Origin: Eupeodes corollae
Lineage: Eukaryota > Arthropoda > Insecta > Diptera > Syrphidae
Direction: 5' to 3'
DNA: 64,000 bases
Assembly: GCF_945859685.1 (NCBI RefSeq)
Contig: NC_079147.1
Span: 264,730,572-264,794,571, forward strand
The notes under the pieces were generated by a model. That model made no database searches, was not told where the DNA came from, and worked only from the letters and a program-made list of their open reading frames with translations. Every line of letters starts with the position of its first letter. Position 1 is the stretch's first letter. The translations under genes and the position numbers were made by a program. Of the stretch, positions 11,590-22,060 are shown piece by piece.

Positions 11590-12720
11590 CGTTTCTGATA
11601 TGAAAAATAATCGAAGTGACGATTTTGTTTACACAAAATACTGCTAAAAGTGGGTAAAATTGATTTTCAACTGGAATATATTGGACAAAATTAAAGATAT
11701 TGGGGCAAATTCATAGTCATATCTTAAACCCAAGTCTAATTGAACTATAGTCTAGTTTTAATAGCCAGGTAAGACACAGCTCCTACAATTCTAGTACAAC
11801 ATTTGAACCAACTTCTTTAAAATCCTTACAACTATTCTGTTGACTGTTGGTTGAAAAATTCCACGAAAGCCTCCTGTTATAACAAAATATTAACTTTGTG
11901 TTTCAAAAATACGTACAGTAGCAAACATTCCGTGCCAAAAATCTCAACTATGTTAAGACTTGAAATCTCGCAGATATAGGCAAATTCTCATTGGAGTTCA
12001 ATCTTCAATATTTAGAAGATTGATTATAAGGTTGGCAGTTTTTTGCTACCTCTTATAGAAATCGTAGTCATCCGTTTCAAAGGGATTGATTCGGGTACCA
12101 TTCCAACATCCAGCAAAATAAAATCTTGATAATTTCTTTAGTCTTTTTGAATTTGAATGTTTTTTTTTTATATTTTTAAATAGAATGTCTCGAAATATAA
12201 TTTCCTCATCAGACAAAATCAGAACTTATCAAAGAACTATAAATATGGCTGACTGACTGACTTCAGAAGAATTGTTACTTATAAAAAACACTTTGTAATT
12301 TATTTTAAAACCCTTCTGTAATTAAAAGATACAAAAAATACCGCACAAAATTCATAAAAACTTATTTTCGACTGGAATATGTCGAGAATGCAGATATTCA
12401 CTTAAAAATTATTTCATTCTATAAAAAATATTGCTGTTAGCATAAAATAAATTTCATTTTTTTTGTATCAAAAATAAAAACTTTCAAAAAATTGTTAAAA
12501 ATTGATTTTTGGTTATAAATCTCAAATACAAGATAAGAGATTGAAGTCATACTTATTTTACCACATGCAAAACTATTGTTAACTTTTTAAATTTTCAAGA
12601 AAACATCAATTGACAACTTTAAGAAAATAACTTGAAAACTTACAAAAACAACCACAAAATGATAAAAAATTGTTTTCAACCCAAGTATATGGAAAATAAG
12701 AAAGATATTGTTTTTAAACT
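11590..12720 (-). repeat. minisatellite-core element, core only
   Basis: Degenerate monomers recur with the mark aaaattgattttc followed by gactggaatat or an equivalent, then gatattgg and a tttc/aagaaaa block (11660, 12370, 12500, 12680). Orientation matches the reverse copies at 14381 and 43860. No head or tail end is visible, so it is an old fragment. Confidence 0.45.
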
Positions 12721-14065
12721 GTTCTTATTTTAAACAAAATTTTGTCATTAATATTTTTGTACAATCTTGAAAAATATCGGCACTGCGGGCACGAATAAAA
12801 AGTTTTCAGTCTCATTTTTCTATGAAATCTGAGATTTGGGCAACAGTTTAAAACAATTCTAATTCCTATTTTCGTACATATCCATTTTAGGAAATATCCG
12901 CTCAGAGGCAACCCTACTTCCTGTTTCTCTGAGGCTTGAAAAACAACCTTAATATCTCTTGACTTCTTTGCTTTGCAAAAGGCAAACATGTCACACAAAA
13001 AAGACCAAACAAAATAGTACTCTTCGTTTTTTGTTGTTGTTGTTTGAATTTCAATACGCAACAAAAAATAAAAACACGAAAAAATGAACAAACACCAGAA
13101 AATCTATACAAAATTCTCATATCATTAAGTAAAAAGCTTTTCAACAAATCAAAATTGAATAAAGTTTCTTCATCATGTAATCTGTCTTTTGTTTCTATAT
13201 CATTTCTGTGTCGCCTCCTTAGCCTCATCGTCATCATCATCATCATCATTGATATAGAAATACACTCGACACTCGTATTTAAATAAAAAGAGGTGGTTCT
13301 TATGGATGCAGATACTCTTTTTTTCATACCTATAGATACATTTAAAAATGTGTCTATCATCATCAATGGTAAATTCAACACTGAATTCTTTTTCTTCTTT
13401 TTGTCTGTGATTTATTGTGTTTACTTAGAAAGATACTTTTTTGTATCCAGGATGAAATTCACAGTATAGTTTTTCGTTACGACTTTTATAATGGGAAAAG
13501 TTTTATTCGGTTTAATTATTTGCATTGAAAGGTGCATCCGGAGGCGATTATAATTTACAACAACTGCGCCTTCATCGCTCCCAATAGAATAATTTTGAAT
13601 TAATATTGAAATTTGTTTAATAAATTTAATAAATATGAATTTGTGTGCTTATTTGGCTTTTCTAGGGTTCAAATAGTTAGGCATTGTGGAAAATTATGTA
13701 GTGTTATTTGTATTGAATGTAGTATCGAATTTAATTGTCAGTTTTAAATGTGTCCCTGATGAATGAAATTGTAGATATAATTACAGCAATTACCTCTGTT
13801 AATATTGAAATAGTAGCAGGTAATTAAATGTTGGTTCAAAATATTCGAAAAAAAGATAATGTAGAAATATGAATCAATTAAAGAGTCAATTTGAATAAAA
13901 TTATAGGAAAACATTAAGCGAATTTAAAATGACATCATCTTCGCAGTAAATTAATACAAATGTTTTAATTAAATCAATAGTTGTTAAATCAAATTAAAAT
14001 ATTTGCTGCTTGTATGCTAACTTCGATTTAAAACATTCCAAGAACAAAAACTCAAAAAAAACATG
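12721..14065. other. spacer with a (TCA)n microsatellite
   Basis: A TCA repeat runs from 13225 to 13249. Overlapping minus-strand frames of 125 and 155 codons in this area owe their length to low-complexity sequence (a methionine run from the microsatellite). They have no domain signature. Confidence 0.4.
13225..13249. repeat. (TCA)n microsatellite
   Basis: About eight tandem TCA units, with one interruption near the start. Confidence 0.9.
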
Positions 14066-14295
14066 CTTCGGTGTAACCCACACTGATAACTTCTCATCCC
14101 GTTTGTCCATTTGTCGTCCATATCTATCTTTGTTCTCCTAGTACTTGAGGTTTTTGTTTTTTTTTTTAAGTTGTCAGTTGAATTTATTTTAAGAGATTAA
14201 CAAAAAATTACCAAACAAAGTAAAATCATTGTGAAGTCAATACCTTCATATTCATGAGATATCGAGAATAAAATATGAATTTTTACCAATTTTTA
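14066..14295 (+). repeat. minisatellite-core element, head fragment
   Basis: It starts with acccacactgataacttctc and then atcccgtttgtc, the conserved head also seen at 16567, 37639 and 53745. The first part of the core follows. A mariner end cuts it at about 14296. Confidence 0.6.
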
Positions 14296-14380
14296 CAGGG
14301 TTATCCATTTTGTAGTTTTAAAAGTAAACGTAAATACCTTAATACCTATTAATATTTTTTTCATGATAGTTCTTTTTAAC
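14296..14380 (-). mobile_element. mariner terminal fragment
   Basis: gggttatccattttgtagtt, then ttaaaagtaaacgtaaata and further on tttcatgatagttcttttt, match the end of the mariner at 42074-42155. Only the terminal 85 bases are present. They sit between two pieces of the minisatellite element. Confidence 0.55.
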
Positions 14381-15790
14381 TTCCCATGGGAAGTTATTGT
14401 AATTGGTCCGATTTGTCGAATTGAAAATTTCGACATTTCTCCACGTTTCAAGGACCCTAGAGTCGAAATAAAAGATTTTTAGAGAGATGTATGTGCTTGG
14501 ATGTCTACGTTCGTTATGTATGTATGTACACCCGTACGTTCGCGAGGTTTTTTTCATCGTCCATAGCTCAAGCTAGTAGAGATATCGACTTCAAATAAAT
14601 TTTGTTATACAGATAATAATGTTGAAATATGCAGAAAGGACTCTCAAAAAATTGAGTGGGTGGTTTTTTTTTTTAACAATCTACCATACCATACTGAACA
14701 TTTTAGTTAACACTAAATATCTCACGAATCAATAATTCTAAAGACTTTAATTAAATTTTATATTATATGTTGTAAAGTGATACAAGGGAAATATATTTTT
14801 TTTGGAAAAAATCCAACAAACAATTTTTTTACAAATCAAAAAAACTGAAAAAAAATATTTGTCACCTTGAATATTTTACGAAGAAAAAAATATTTTATCT
14901 TAAAAAAAATTTTATGCAACGAGAAATAATGTTTTTGGCATCTGGTAAAATTTTGAGAAAAATCAGCTTTGTATTTTTGTACGAAAAAGAAAAATGATTA
15001 AAAAAAAAATAAAAATTAGAAAAAACTTGACTTTCAACTCAAATATCTTTTCAAAAATGTGTGTTTGTTTTTGACATTCAGTAAAATTTTGAGCGATTAG
15101 ACAGTTTTTCTTTACAAAAAGTAAAAACCTAAACAAAAATTAATAAAAGTTGGTAAAAATTGATTTTTTTCTCAAATACCTTTTCAAAGCTTTAAATTAA
15201 TTGTATGTTTTAAAAAATTTTGTTTTCAACCTTCAGTAAAATTTTGAAAAAAATTGAATTAACAGTTTTTTTTTACAAAAAACTAAAAACCTAAAAAAAT
15301 TAACAAAAGTTGATAAAAATTGATTTTGGACTAAAATGTCTTTTCAAAATCTTGAGATATTGGCTTTAAATTAATTGTAGCTTTTAAAAAATATTACTGT
15401 CAATATTCCGTAAAATTTTGAGAAAAATCGATTAGTAAGTTTTTCTTAAAAAAATAAAATTGTATGAAAAACAATACTAAAACTTTTTACAAATGTACTT
15501 TCGGCTCAAATATGTTTTACAAAAATTAAAAATATTGGCTTTAAACGTATTTTTTCTTACAGAAAATGTTGTTTTCGGCATTCTGTGAATTTTTTTAAAA
15601 AAGAACCCAACAGTCCGTTTTTTCATAAACTAATAAAATCTACAAAAATAGTACGAAAATTTGGTAAAAATTGGTTTTCGAATAAAAATCTTGTTGAAAA
15701 AATAGATTTTGAAATCAAACTATTTCGTTATATGCAAAATATTGTTATTAATTTTTATTTTTTTTAGAATAATTCAATTGACAACTTATA
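14381..15790 (-). repeat. minisatellite-core element, reverse copy
   Basis: The tail end begins with the palindrome aacttcccatgggaagtt at 14381. A conserved 240-base tail follows (gtccgatttgtcgaattg, agagatgtatgtgcttgg, cgtacgttcg, ttatacagataataatg). The core from about 14760 to 15780 is made of degenerate monomers of roughly 150-170 bases with recurring blocks such as ggtaaaaattgattttt, agatattggct and ttcagtaaaattttgag. The expected head end is not found after 15790, so this copy is probably truncated. No coding capacity is visible. Confidence 0.65.
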
Positions 15791-16555
15791 TAGGTAAATA
15801 CTTCACTTAAGGATTTGTTTGTATTTTAACAATAACATCATAAAGCGGTTTGCTGTCAAAATCAATTAAAATCTTTGTTTTCACACAATTTAGAATTAGA
15901 ATTACCTAAGTAATGCTTTCAATTGATTTCACAAGAATTTATATGATAGAAAGATAAAACCTTGAATAAAAGATAACCAATTTTATATTAAGTTACCTTT
16001 ATATTCATTAAAATCGTCTTCAATCCTATTTTTTTGACGCACATGTTTCAAAAATGATTTACTATTAAATAAAAAAAAACTTTTAAGAGCTTAAAAAAAT
16101 TAAAGTATTCTAATTTTTGAAGTGAATTTGCTTTCGATGCTCCAGAACTGAAATTTAAACACGAATTTGAAGAATATAAATGTCCATAAAACAGCAATAG
16201 TGACAATTGCCTTAAACTAATGGCTAATTGAAAAATATGATGAAAATGTTATAACTATTAATTTATTATAAAAGCTTTGACTCTCACGTTAGCTGAAGTG
16301 AAAAAAGATTCTGCAAAGTGTAATTTGTGAGCAACATATTAAAGTTTCTTCAGAAATTATTTGTTTGCCTTAATTTGCTTGTATTTACTTGTTTGAGGAA
16401 TTATGTACTATTTCTTTAAATTCAAGAACCGAACATTTTTCTCTCTTCAATTTTTAAGATTTGTCGACTCCTTTAAGATCAAAAGGTTCACGCAAAACAG
16501 TAATTTTTTTGATTTTGTCTTCTAGCATAAGCTACAATCTGATAACGATAGTAAA
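15791..16555. other. AT-rich spacer
   Basis: No gene, repeat end or transposon signature recognised. Confidence 0.4.
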
Positions 16556-18133
16556 AAGAGGATACGACCCACACTGATAACTTCCCATCCCGTATTCCAA
16601 TTTGTCTTACTTCAAAGGTTTGTAGGTTTTTGTGTTTTGTTCAAAAGTTGTTAGTTGAATTATTCTAACAAATTTAGGAATTACCAAAAATATTTTTCAT
16701 AAAAAGAAATAGTTAAGTTTGAAAATCTAGTTTTGTTTAATAGTTTTTTTTAGTGAAAAACGTATTTTTACCAATTAAAGTAGCATTTCTTAAATTTTTA
16801 CAAATTGGATGAAAGAAAATTTCAGAGGTATGAAGAACCAAACAACCATTTTTACCAAATGTGCGTACTATTTTTTGTAGATTTAATTTTTTTTTTTTAT
16901 AAAAAATGGACAGTTGGATTTTTATAAAAAGACTTACTGAATATCGGAAAAAATATTTTGAAAAGCTATTTGAGTCGACAGTAATTTTTTACCAAGTTTA
17001 AGTATTAATAGTATAAGCTCTCAAAGTTTTGAAAAGATATTTGGGTCGTAGTACCAGTGGCATGATGGTTAGTGCATTGGACTGTCAAGCAAGAGGTCTT
17101 GGGTTAAATCCCTGCCTGTGCCACCTTAAGTAAAAAAATAAATAATTTCGTACTCGCACACAGGAATGGTTGTGAGCTGTAAGTCACTAGGCCTTCGTTC
17201 ACAACGGACTGTTGCGCCACCCAATTTTTTTTTATTTGGGTCGAAAATCAATTTTTACCAACTTTTATTAATTTTTCTTTTAGGTTTTTATTTTTTGTAA
17301 AAAAGACATTTTAACGAATGTTGAAAGCAATATTTCTTTAAGTGAAATTTAATTGGAAGCCATAATATCAATTTTTTAAAAAGGTAGTTGATTCGAAAAT
17401 CAATGTTTACCATCTTTTGTTAATTTTTTTGTAAAAAAAACTGTCAATTCAATTTTTCTAAAAATAATACTGAATGTTAAAATAAATATTTATTAAAAGA
17501 TGAAATTAATTTAAGCCCAGTGTCTCAATGTTTTGAGAAGTTATTTGAGTCGAAAATCAATTTTTACCAACTTTGAGAAATGTTTTTTTAGGTTTTTCTT
17601 TCTTATAAAGAAATGTCAATTTGATTTTTCTTAAAAATTTACTAAATGTTATTTTTATTCTTCGTTGCACAAAATTGTTTTGGAGGTAATATCTTTTTAA
17701 TTCGTAAAATTTTCGAGGTGACAAATACGTTTTTCAGTTGTTTGATTTATAAAAAACCGTTAGTTTTTTTTTCTCCAAAAATATACTTGTTCTGTATCAC
17801 GTTAATAACTTAAGTTTATGTTAATTTTGTTCAGCCTCGTTTAGAGAACTCAATTTTTTTAGAGTTATCTCTGCATCTTTCCGTGTTATTATTTGTATAG
17901 AAACATATTTTTGAACTCGATACTACACTGGTCCTAGAGATGTGGACGACGGATAATGATATCCCGAAAGTGCGGACGGACGAACGTACGAACGTAAGTA
18001 CCCTCTCGCAACAACATAAATCTCTAAGAATCTTTGATATAGATTCTAAAGACCTTGAAAAGTCAAGAAATATCAAAATTTTAAATTCGAAAAATCGGAA
18101 CGATTATAATAACTTCCTATGTAAAGTTAATAA
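16556..18133 (+). repeat. minisatellite-core element, near-complete copy
   Basis: This is the best copy for defining the family. The head is at 16567-16600 (gacccacactgataacttcc, catcccg). Core monomers run from about 16740 to 17700, with the mark gaaaatcaatttttaccaac at 17247 and 17557 and a variant at 17395, giving a period near 150-157 bases. The conserved tail is at 17730-18133, ending gattataataacttcctatg then taaagtta, a degenerate hairpin. A SINE was inserted into the core at 17049-17232. The element has no protein-coding capacity. A terminal hairpin and internal minisatellite resemble non-autonomous Helentron/DINE-type elements of flies, but that assignment is inference. Confidence 0.7.
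17049..17232 (+). mobile_element. tRNA-derived SINE with exact 11-base target duplication
   Basis: The 11 bases tatttgggtcg occur at 17038-17048 and again at 17233-17243. Between them lies a tRNA-like head: gtggcat pairs with tgtgccac to give a seven-pair acceptor-like stem, the A box is tggcatgatggttagtg, and the B box is gggttaaatcc. A short body follows (actcgcacacaggaatggtt, cactaggcc, cggactgttgcgccac) and a T-rich end. RNA polymerase III promoters of this kind drive SINE transcription. The body is about 130 bases shorter than in the copy at 668-968. Insertion was into a core monomer of the host repeat, so it is younger than that repeat. Confidence 0.85.
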
Positions 18134-19329
18134 GTTTAAAATGGTGTCTTACATCAATTTTTGTATGTTCAGATAAAAGTTTATTAAAAATCTTAACAAA
18201 AATATAAAGAACTTTTCTAAAGGTTAAGATATGCATTATATTTGATATCTGTTTATTTTAGTAAAGAAAAACGTAGTTTTCCAAAAAAGTAGCCCAAAAA
18301 CACCTCCTTTAAGTTGAGTTTTTGTATTATTTTAACTATTTTTGTCCTATTCTTTAACAAAATTTAAAGCGAATAAAGGTTTTCCTCACAATTAATTTTT
18401 AAAGTAATGTCTTGCATTATTAAGATTGCTTTTTTGACGAACAATCAAGTATTATTTTTTCTTAACAATGAAATTCCTAATTTGTTTAAATATTTACATG
18501 ATACTTACATCAAATATCATAATAATTTACTAATTGTCTGTTCTAGGTGTATGCTTTTAATCCTTGAGCTTATACAAACTTTCCAAAGTTTATTGTTCAT
18601 GTTCTCCAGCAAAGGAGTTTAAAATATCAAAGTAAAATAAACACAAATTCAATTTTTGTCACTTACTCGTAAAACTGAATTTCTTAGGATTTGAAAAGCA
18701 ACCCTCTATAAAAACAAGACACAATAAATAAGCAAAATTAACTTTCAAAACAACTCGAAATTAAGGATGATTATCCAAGAATTAAACTTATAAAAGTCTT
18801 TTATATTTTGTTGACATCAATAATGTCTTATGAATACATTAGCTTACTTAAAATATTTAACGCCAAAAATAGCTTTCTACACATATTTTGATTAAAATAA
18901 TAACAATAAATCAGCAAAAAGTATGAATGTCTTTTTTCGGAAGTCAAGTGAGTAGATTAGTTTACTTTTATTGACTTGTTTTATGTCCGTGTATAGACAA
19001 ACTTTGAAATGATGGGGAAAAGGAAGGGTTTTAAGAAAATTAATTTCCCTTTCTTTTTGAGACCAGCTAAAATATTTTGTTTTTCTTGGAATATGTGAAA
19101 GCGAAGTTAGCAAATCAGTATAAAATATATTAACTATTTTTGGAAGTCATCACACAAATTTCATATTCTTTCACATAACCTAAAACTATGCAACGTTTGA
19201 ATTCTGATCATGTTCTTGTCTTTTTAATTTTTCAAACACCGGAAGTACGATTAATTATTTTTATGTTAAAAATGCTTATTGGGGACGATATAAAAAAGGA
19301 ATAAAGTTAAAATTTAGATCAAAACCTGT
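18134..19329. other. AT-rich spacer
   Basis: No gene or transposon recognised. Short frames at 18407-18622 and 18892-19113 have no signature. Confidence 0.4.
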
Positions 19330-19420
19330 TGATTTGAGTAGGGTCTAAGAAACTACATAAATACAAATGCAAAGCTATTTTGGAATATCACCCGTGTTTT
19401 GGAAAATCTTTCAATACTAT
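19330..19420 (+). pseudogene. jockey-type LINE linker fragment
   Basis: One frame reads NTNAKLFWNITRVLE, matching the KPFWNI(T/V)RVL block before the RT domain seen at 3755-3785 and at 20750. It is too short to classify further. Confidence 0.4.
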
Positions 19421-19729
19421 AGTAGAATTTTACACGAATATCAAAAACAATAGTATTAATATCAACGATAAAAGTTAGTGTAGAATCTTACTATGGATGG
19501 GTTTTTGACATTTATACGTGTCTCAAATGGATCTTATGTGATTTCGTTCTCAAATGTTGGTACGATTGATATTGCATTTGTATCTTGATGGGTGTGTTCG
19601 TTGAGTAGTTGTGCATTTGGAATTATTTATGTATTTTCCATTGGGGAAACATCAATCTGTTACTGTTGATATTATTTAGTTTTGTTAATGAAAATGGACT
19701 AACTGGGCTTATTTTGGAAGAGAAAACAA
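19421..19729. other. short spacer
   Basis: AT-rich sequence up to the 5S-derived element. Nothing recognised. Confidence 0.4.
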
Positions 19730-19741
19730 TAGAAAAGATAA

Positions 19742-19972
19742 GGCACCGGCCTAGTCACTGATAAAGCTTCGGTTCCCATCGATAACCGAAATCAAGCATC
19801 ACCTACCGCGTGCTGTTATCATGTGTTCTTTCTGTCTGTTCTTTCTCTTCTGTTCTTCTGTCTTGTATTAATGTCTTGTGTTGTTATCACCATACAAAGT
19901 ATAGCCGCTCAAGGTGCTGTGTCCTCTACTCTGTACATTTATGTCTTGAATAATGTGTAATATAATGTAATG
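19742..19972 (+). mobile_element. 5S-rRNA-derived SINE with exact 12-base target duplication
   Basis: The 12 bases tagaaaagataa are present at 19730-19741 and 19973-19984. The enclosed 231 bases begin with a 5S rRNA-like head. It aligns from the 5' end of insect 5S RNA, then cggttcccatcgataaccg and aaatcaagca correspond to the 5S region around nucleotides 28-55, and accgcgtgctgtt corresponds to the 3' stem. The middle of 5S, with most of the internal control region (intermediate element and C box), is absent here. The remainder is an unrelated body with T/C-rich tracts and a short repetitive 3' end (taatataatgtaatg). A 5S head plus foreign body plus target duplication is the architecture of SINE3-class elements. 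It is not a functional 5S gene. Confidence 0.75.
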
Positions 19973-19984
19973 TAGAAAAGATAA

Positions 19985-20579
19985 TTAAGTTTTACTATGT
20001 TTCTACCAAAGGTTTATCTCAGTTTAGATTAAATAAATCTTTTTGCAAATGGTGTTTTTATGTGTGAAGTGTAAGTGAGATAGTTTGATTCGTGTTAAAC
20101 AACGAAGAACTGATTAGTTCAGCACCATACAAGAATATGCAACCTAATCAGTGTCCATTTTTTTTTGTAATTTGATTAAAACAAAACTATATTTTTTGTA
20201 CACAAACATGCAAATAAACAGACACAGGTTTTTCTTCGCAAATTTTGACTCGACTCCGATCCCCGACCAGAATCGAGGCCAACGAACATCATTTCAACTC
20301 CATTCAGGTATATAAAGAATTGAGGCGAGTTTTAAGCTCGCTTTAACACCACATGTTAATGTAGTAGTCTACGAACAAACTTCCTCCCTGAAGCAATTTT
20401 TTAATGACCTTTTTTATAGAATCGCAATTTGCAGATGTTATCTTACCATTTCCATTTTATTAATTTTAGTTAGTTTTTTTTTTGCTCAGTTAGTTTTAAC
20501 ATTTGATTATTTACTAAACTTTTTTCTATTTCTGTGTTTTTTTATTATTATTCTAACAGATCTTCTTTCAGTTACACCA
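19985..20579. other. spacer
   Basis: No gene recognised. A small inverted repeat, gcgag...ctcgc, lies near 20325-20341 within a locally GC-rich patch (20245-20400). Confidence 0.35.
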
Positions 20580-20925
20580 ATTTTTAAAAACAAAAATCTG
20601 GCTACTGCGGATCGTTTTGTTGGGAATTTCTCACTGTACTATATATGGAATACCAAAAAAACGCACTTTATGTAACGAGAAGATAACTGAGGAAAAGTTT
20701 TGCAATAAGAAGTGGAATGAAATTCTAAGCAAACTAGATAAAAACGCGAAGCCATTTTGGAATATTGCCAAAATAATTTAAAAAAAAAAACAAATTTTTT
20801 GACATCCCTGTCGATAATTGATCACCAAATATGATTTAAAACACTTTTGGAAACAATCTAAAAACTAAGAATCCTGACGGACTAGACAAAATCATAAACA
20901 TCTATGTTTATCCAAAGCAGGGCTT
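20580..20925 (+). pseudogene. jockey-type LINE fragment, broken by a mariner
   Basis: Frames read CNKKWNEILSKLDKNAKPFW then NIAKI, and further on LLETIKNL-like and NPDGLDKIINI sequence. These are the linker and first fingers block of the RT, parallel to 3720-4020. The element stops at about 20925 where a mariner terminus begins. Confidence 0.7.
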
Positions 20926-22060
20926 GTGACGGGTGATCTATTTGACGGTTTCAAAAGTATAGGGCTTGAATTCGACATCTGTCAAAGTTTTTAAACCATT
21001 TTTTTTTCAGTTGAAAATCTGGCATTTACGAAAATGGATCGCTTAACTATCGCACAACGCTTACAAATTGTATAAAACCTACTACAAAAATGGTGATTCT
21101 ACCGCAGTCACATGACGTGCTTTAAGGAGAGATTATAGTTTACACAATCGTCTAACTGCGCAAGCAATTGGTAAAATTGTGAAGAAATTTGAAGAGATGA
21201 TTACAGGTTTTGAAGGTTTGTGCATTATCGTTTCGTTCGTACCACTGAAAATATCACTGCTGTAAGTTAAAGTGTTTCTGAAGACCCGAATATGAGGATA
21301 CCTCGTCGTTCTCAAAAATTAGAACTTACGACACATTATGGCGTATGTTACATTTGAATTTACACCTGCATCTATATTAAGTCCAGCTCACACAACAACT
21401 GCAGCCAGCTGTTGAATGGGTGCTTGAACAAAAGGCGGTGGGTGGCGACTTTTCGAACAAAATTTTCTTTAGCGACGAAGCAAATTTCTCAATCGGTTAA
21501 CTATCAAAATTTTCGTATTTGGTTTTCAAGTAAATACATTCACAAAAAGTCTGTGTTTGATGCGCTCTTTGGTCCGGAGGTGTGATTGGGCCTTACTTCT
21601 TCAAAAAAAAAAACGACGATTGAAAGACTATCACCGTTAATTTCAGAGCCTCATGGTCATATGATAACCGACTTTTATGCCAGCTATTAAAGAATACGGC
21701 TTGAAGAATATCTGGTTTCAACAAGACGGTCTCACATGCCACACAACTCGAGCGAATATAGCTTTATTGCCAGAGACATCTCATAGGCGCTTAATTTCTC
21801 GCCGTGGCAATATCAACTGGCCACCAAGATCATGACTACCGTGCTTATGTAGATAAACTTATAACTCTTGAGCACTTTAAAACAAACATTCGCTAAGCTA
21901 TGGCTGAGATACCGCCCAAAATGTGTCAAAAAATGGTCGAAAATTACCTCAAAAGAATCGATGCTTGCAACAATTCTTATGGTATTCATTTAAATGATGT
22001 AATGTTTCACATATAAAGTCAACGTTCAAACTTTATAATAAAAAATAATTATTAAATATT
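20926..22060 (+). pseudogene. mariner-type transposase remnant
   Basis: The 5' end at about 20935-20975 carries gacggtttcaaaagtatag, the inverted-repeat motif also seen at both ends of the 42072-43800 copy. The protein starts at 21033 as MDRLTIAQRLQIV and is then broken by stops. Recognisable downstream are FRIWFSSK (catalytic-domain strand), INWPPRS-like sequence near 21805, and at 21930-22010 the C terminus MCQKMVENYLKRIDACNNSY. Stops and shifts occur throughout. It is inserted in a jockey-type LINE. Confidence 0.8.

Noticed and set aside
12714..13381. Minus-strand frames of 125 and 155 codons
   Set aside because: Low-complexity residues from a TCA microsatellite and AT-rich sequence; no splice or domain support.
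17049..17125. A genuine tRNA gene
   Set aside because: The tRNA-like head is followed by a repeated body, is flanked by target duplications and recurs at 900-968, so it is a SINE head.
14640..17700. CRISPR-like array from regularly spaced repeats
   Set aside because: The repeats are long degenerate monomers without short identical repeats and unique spacers, in a eukaryotic genome.
19742..19818. A functional 5S rRNA gene
   Set aside because: The middle of 5S with most of the internal promoter is absent, and the unit sits inside target duplications with a foreign body.
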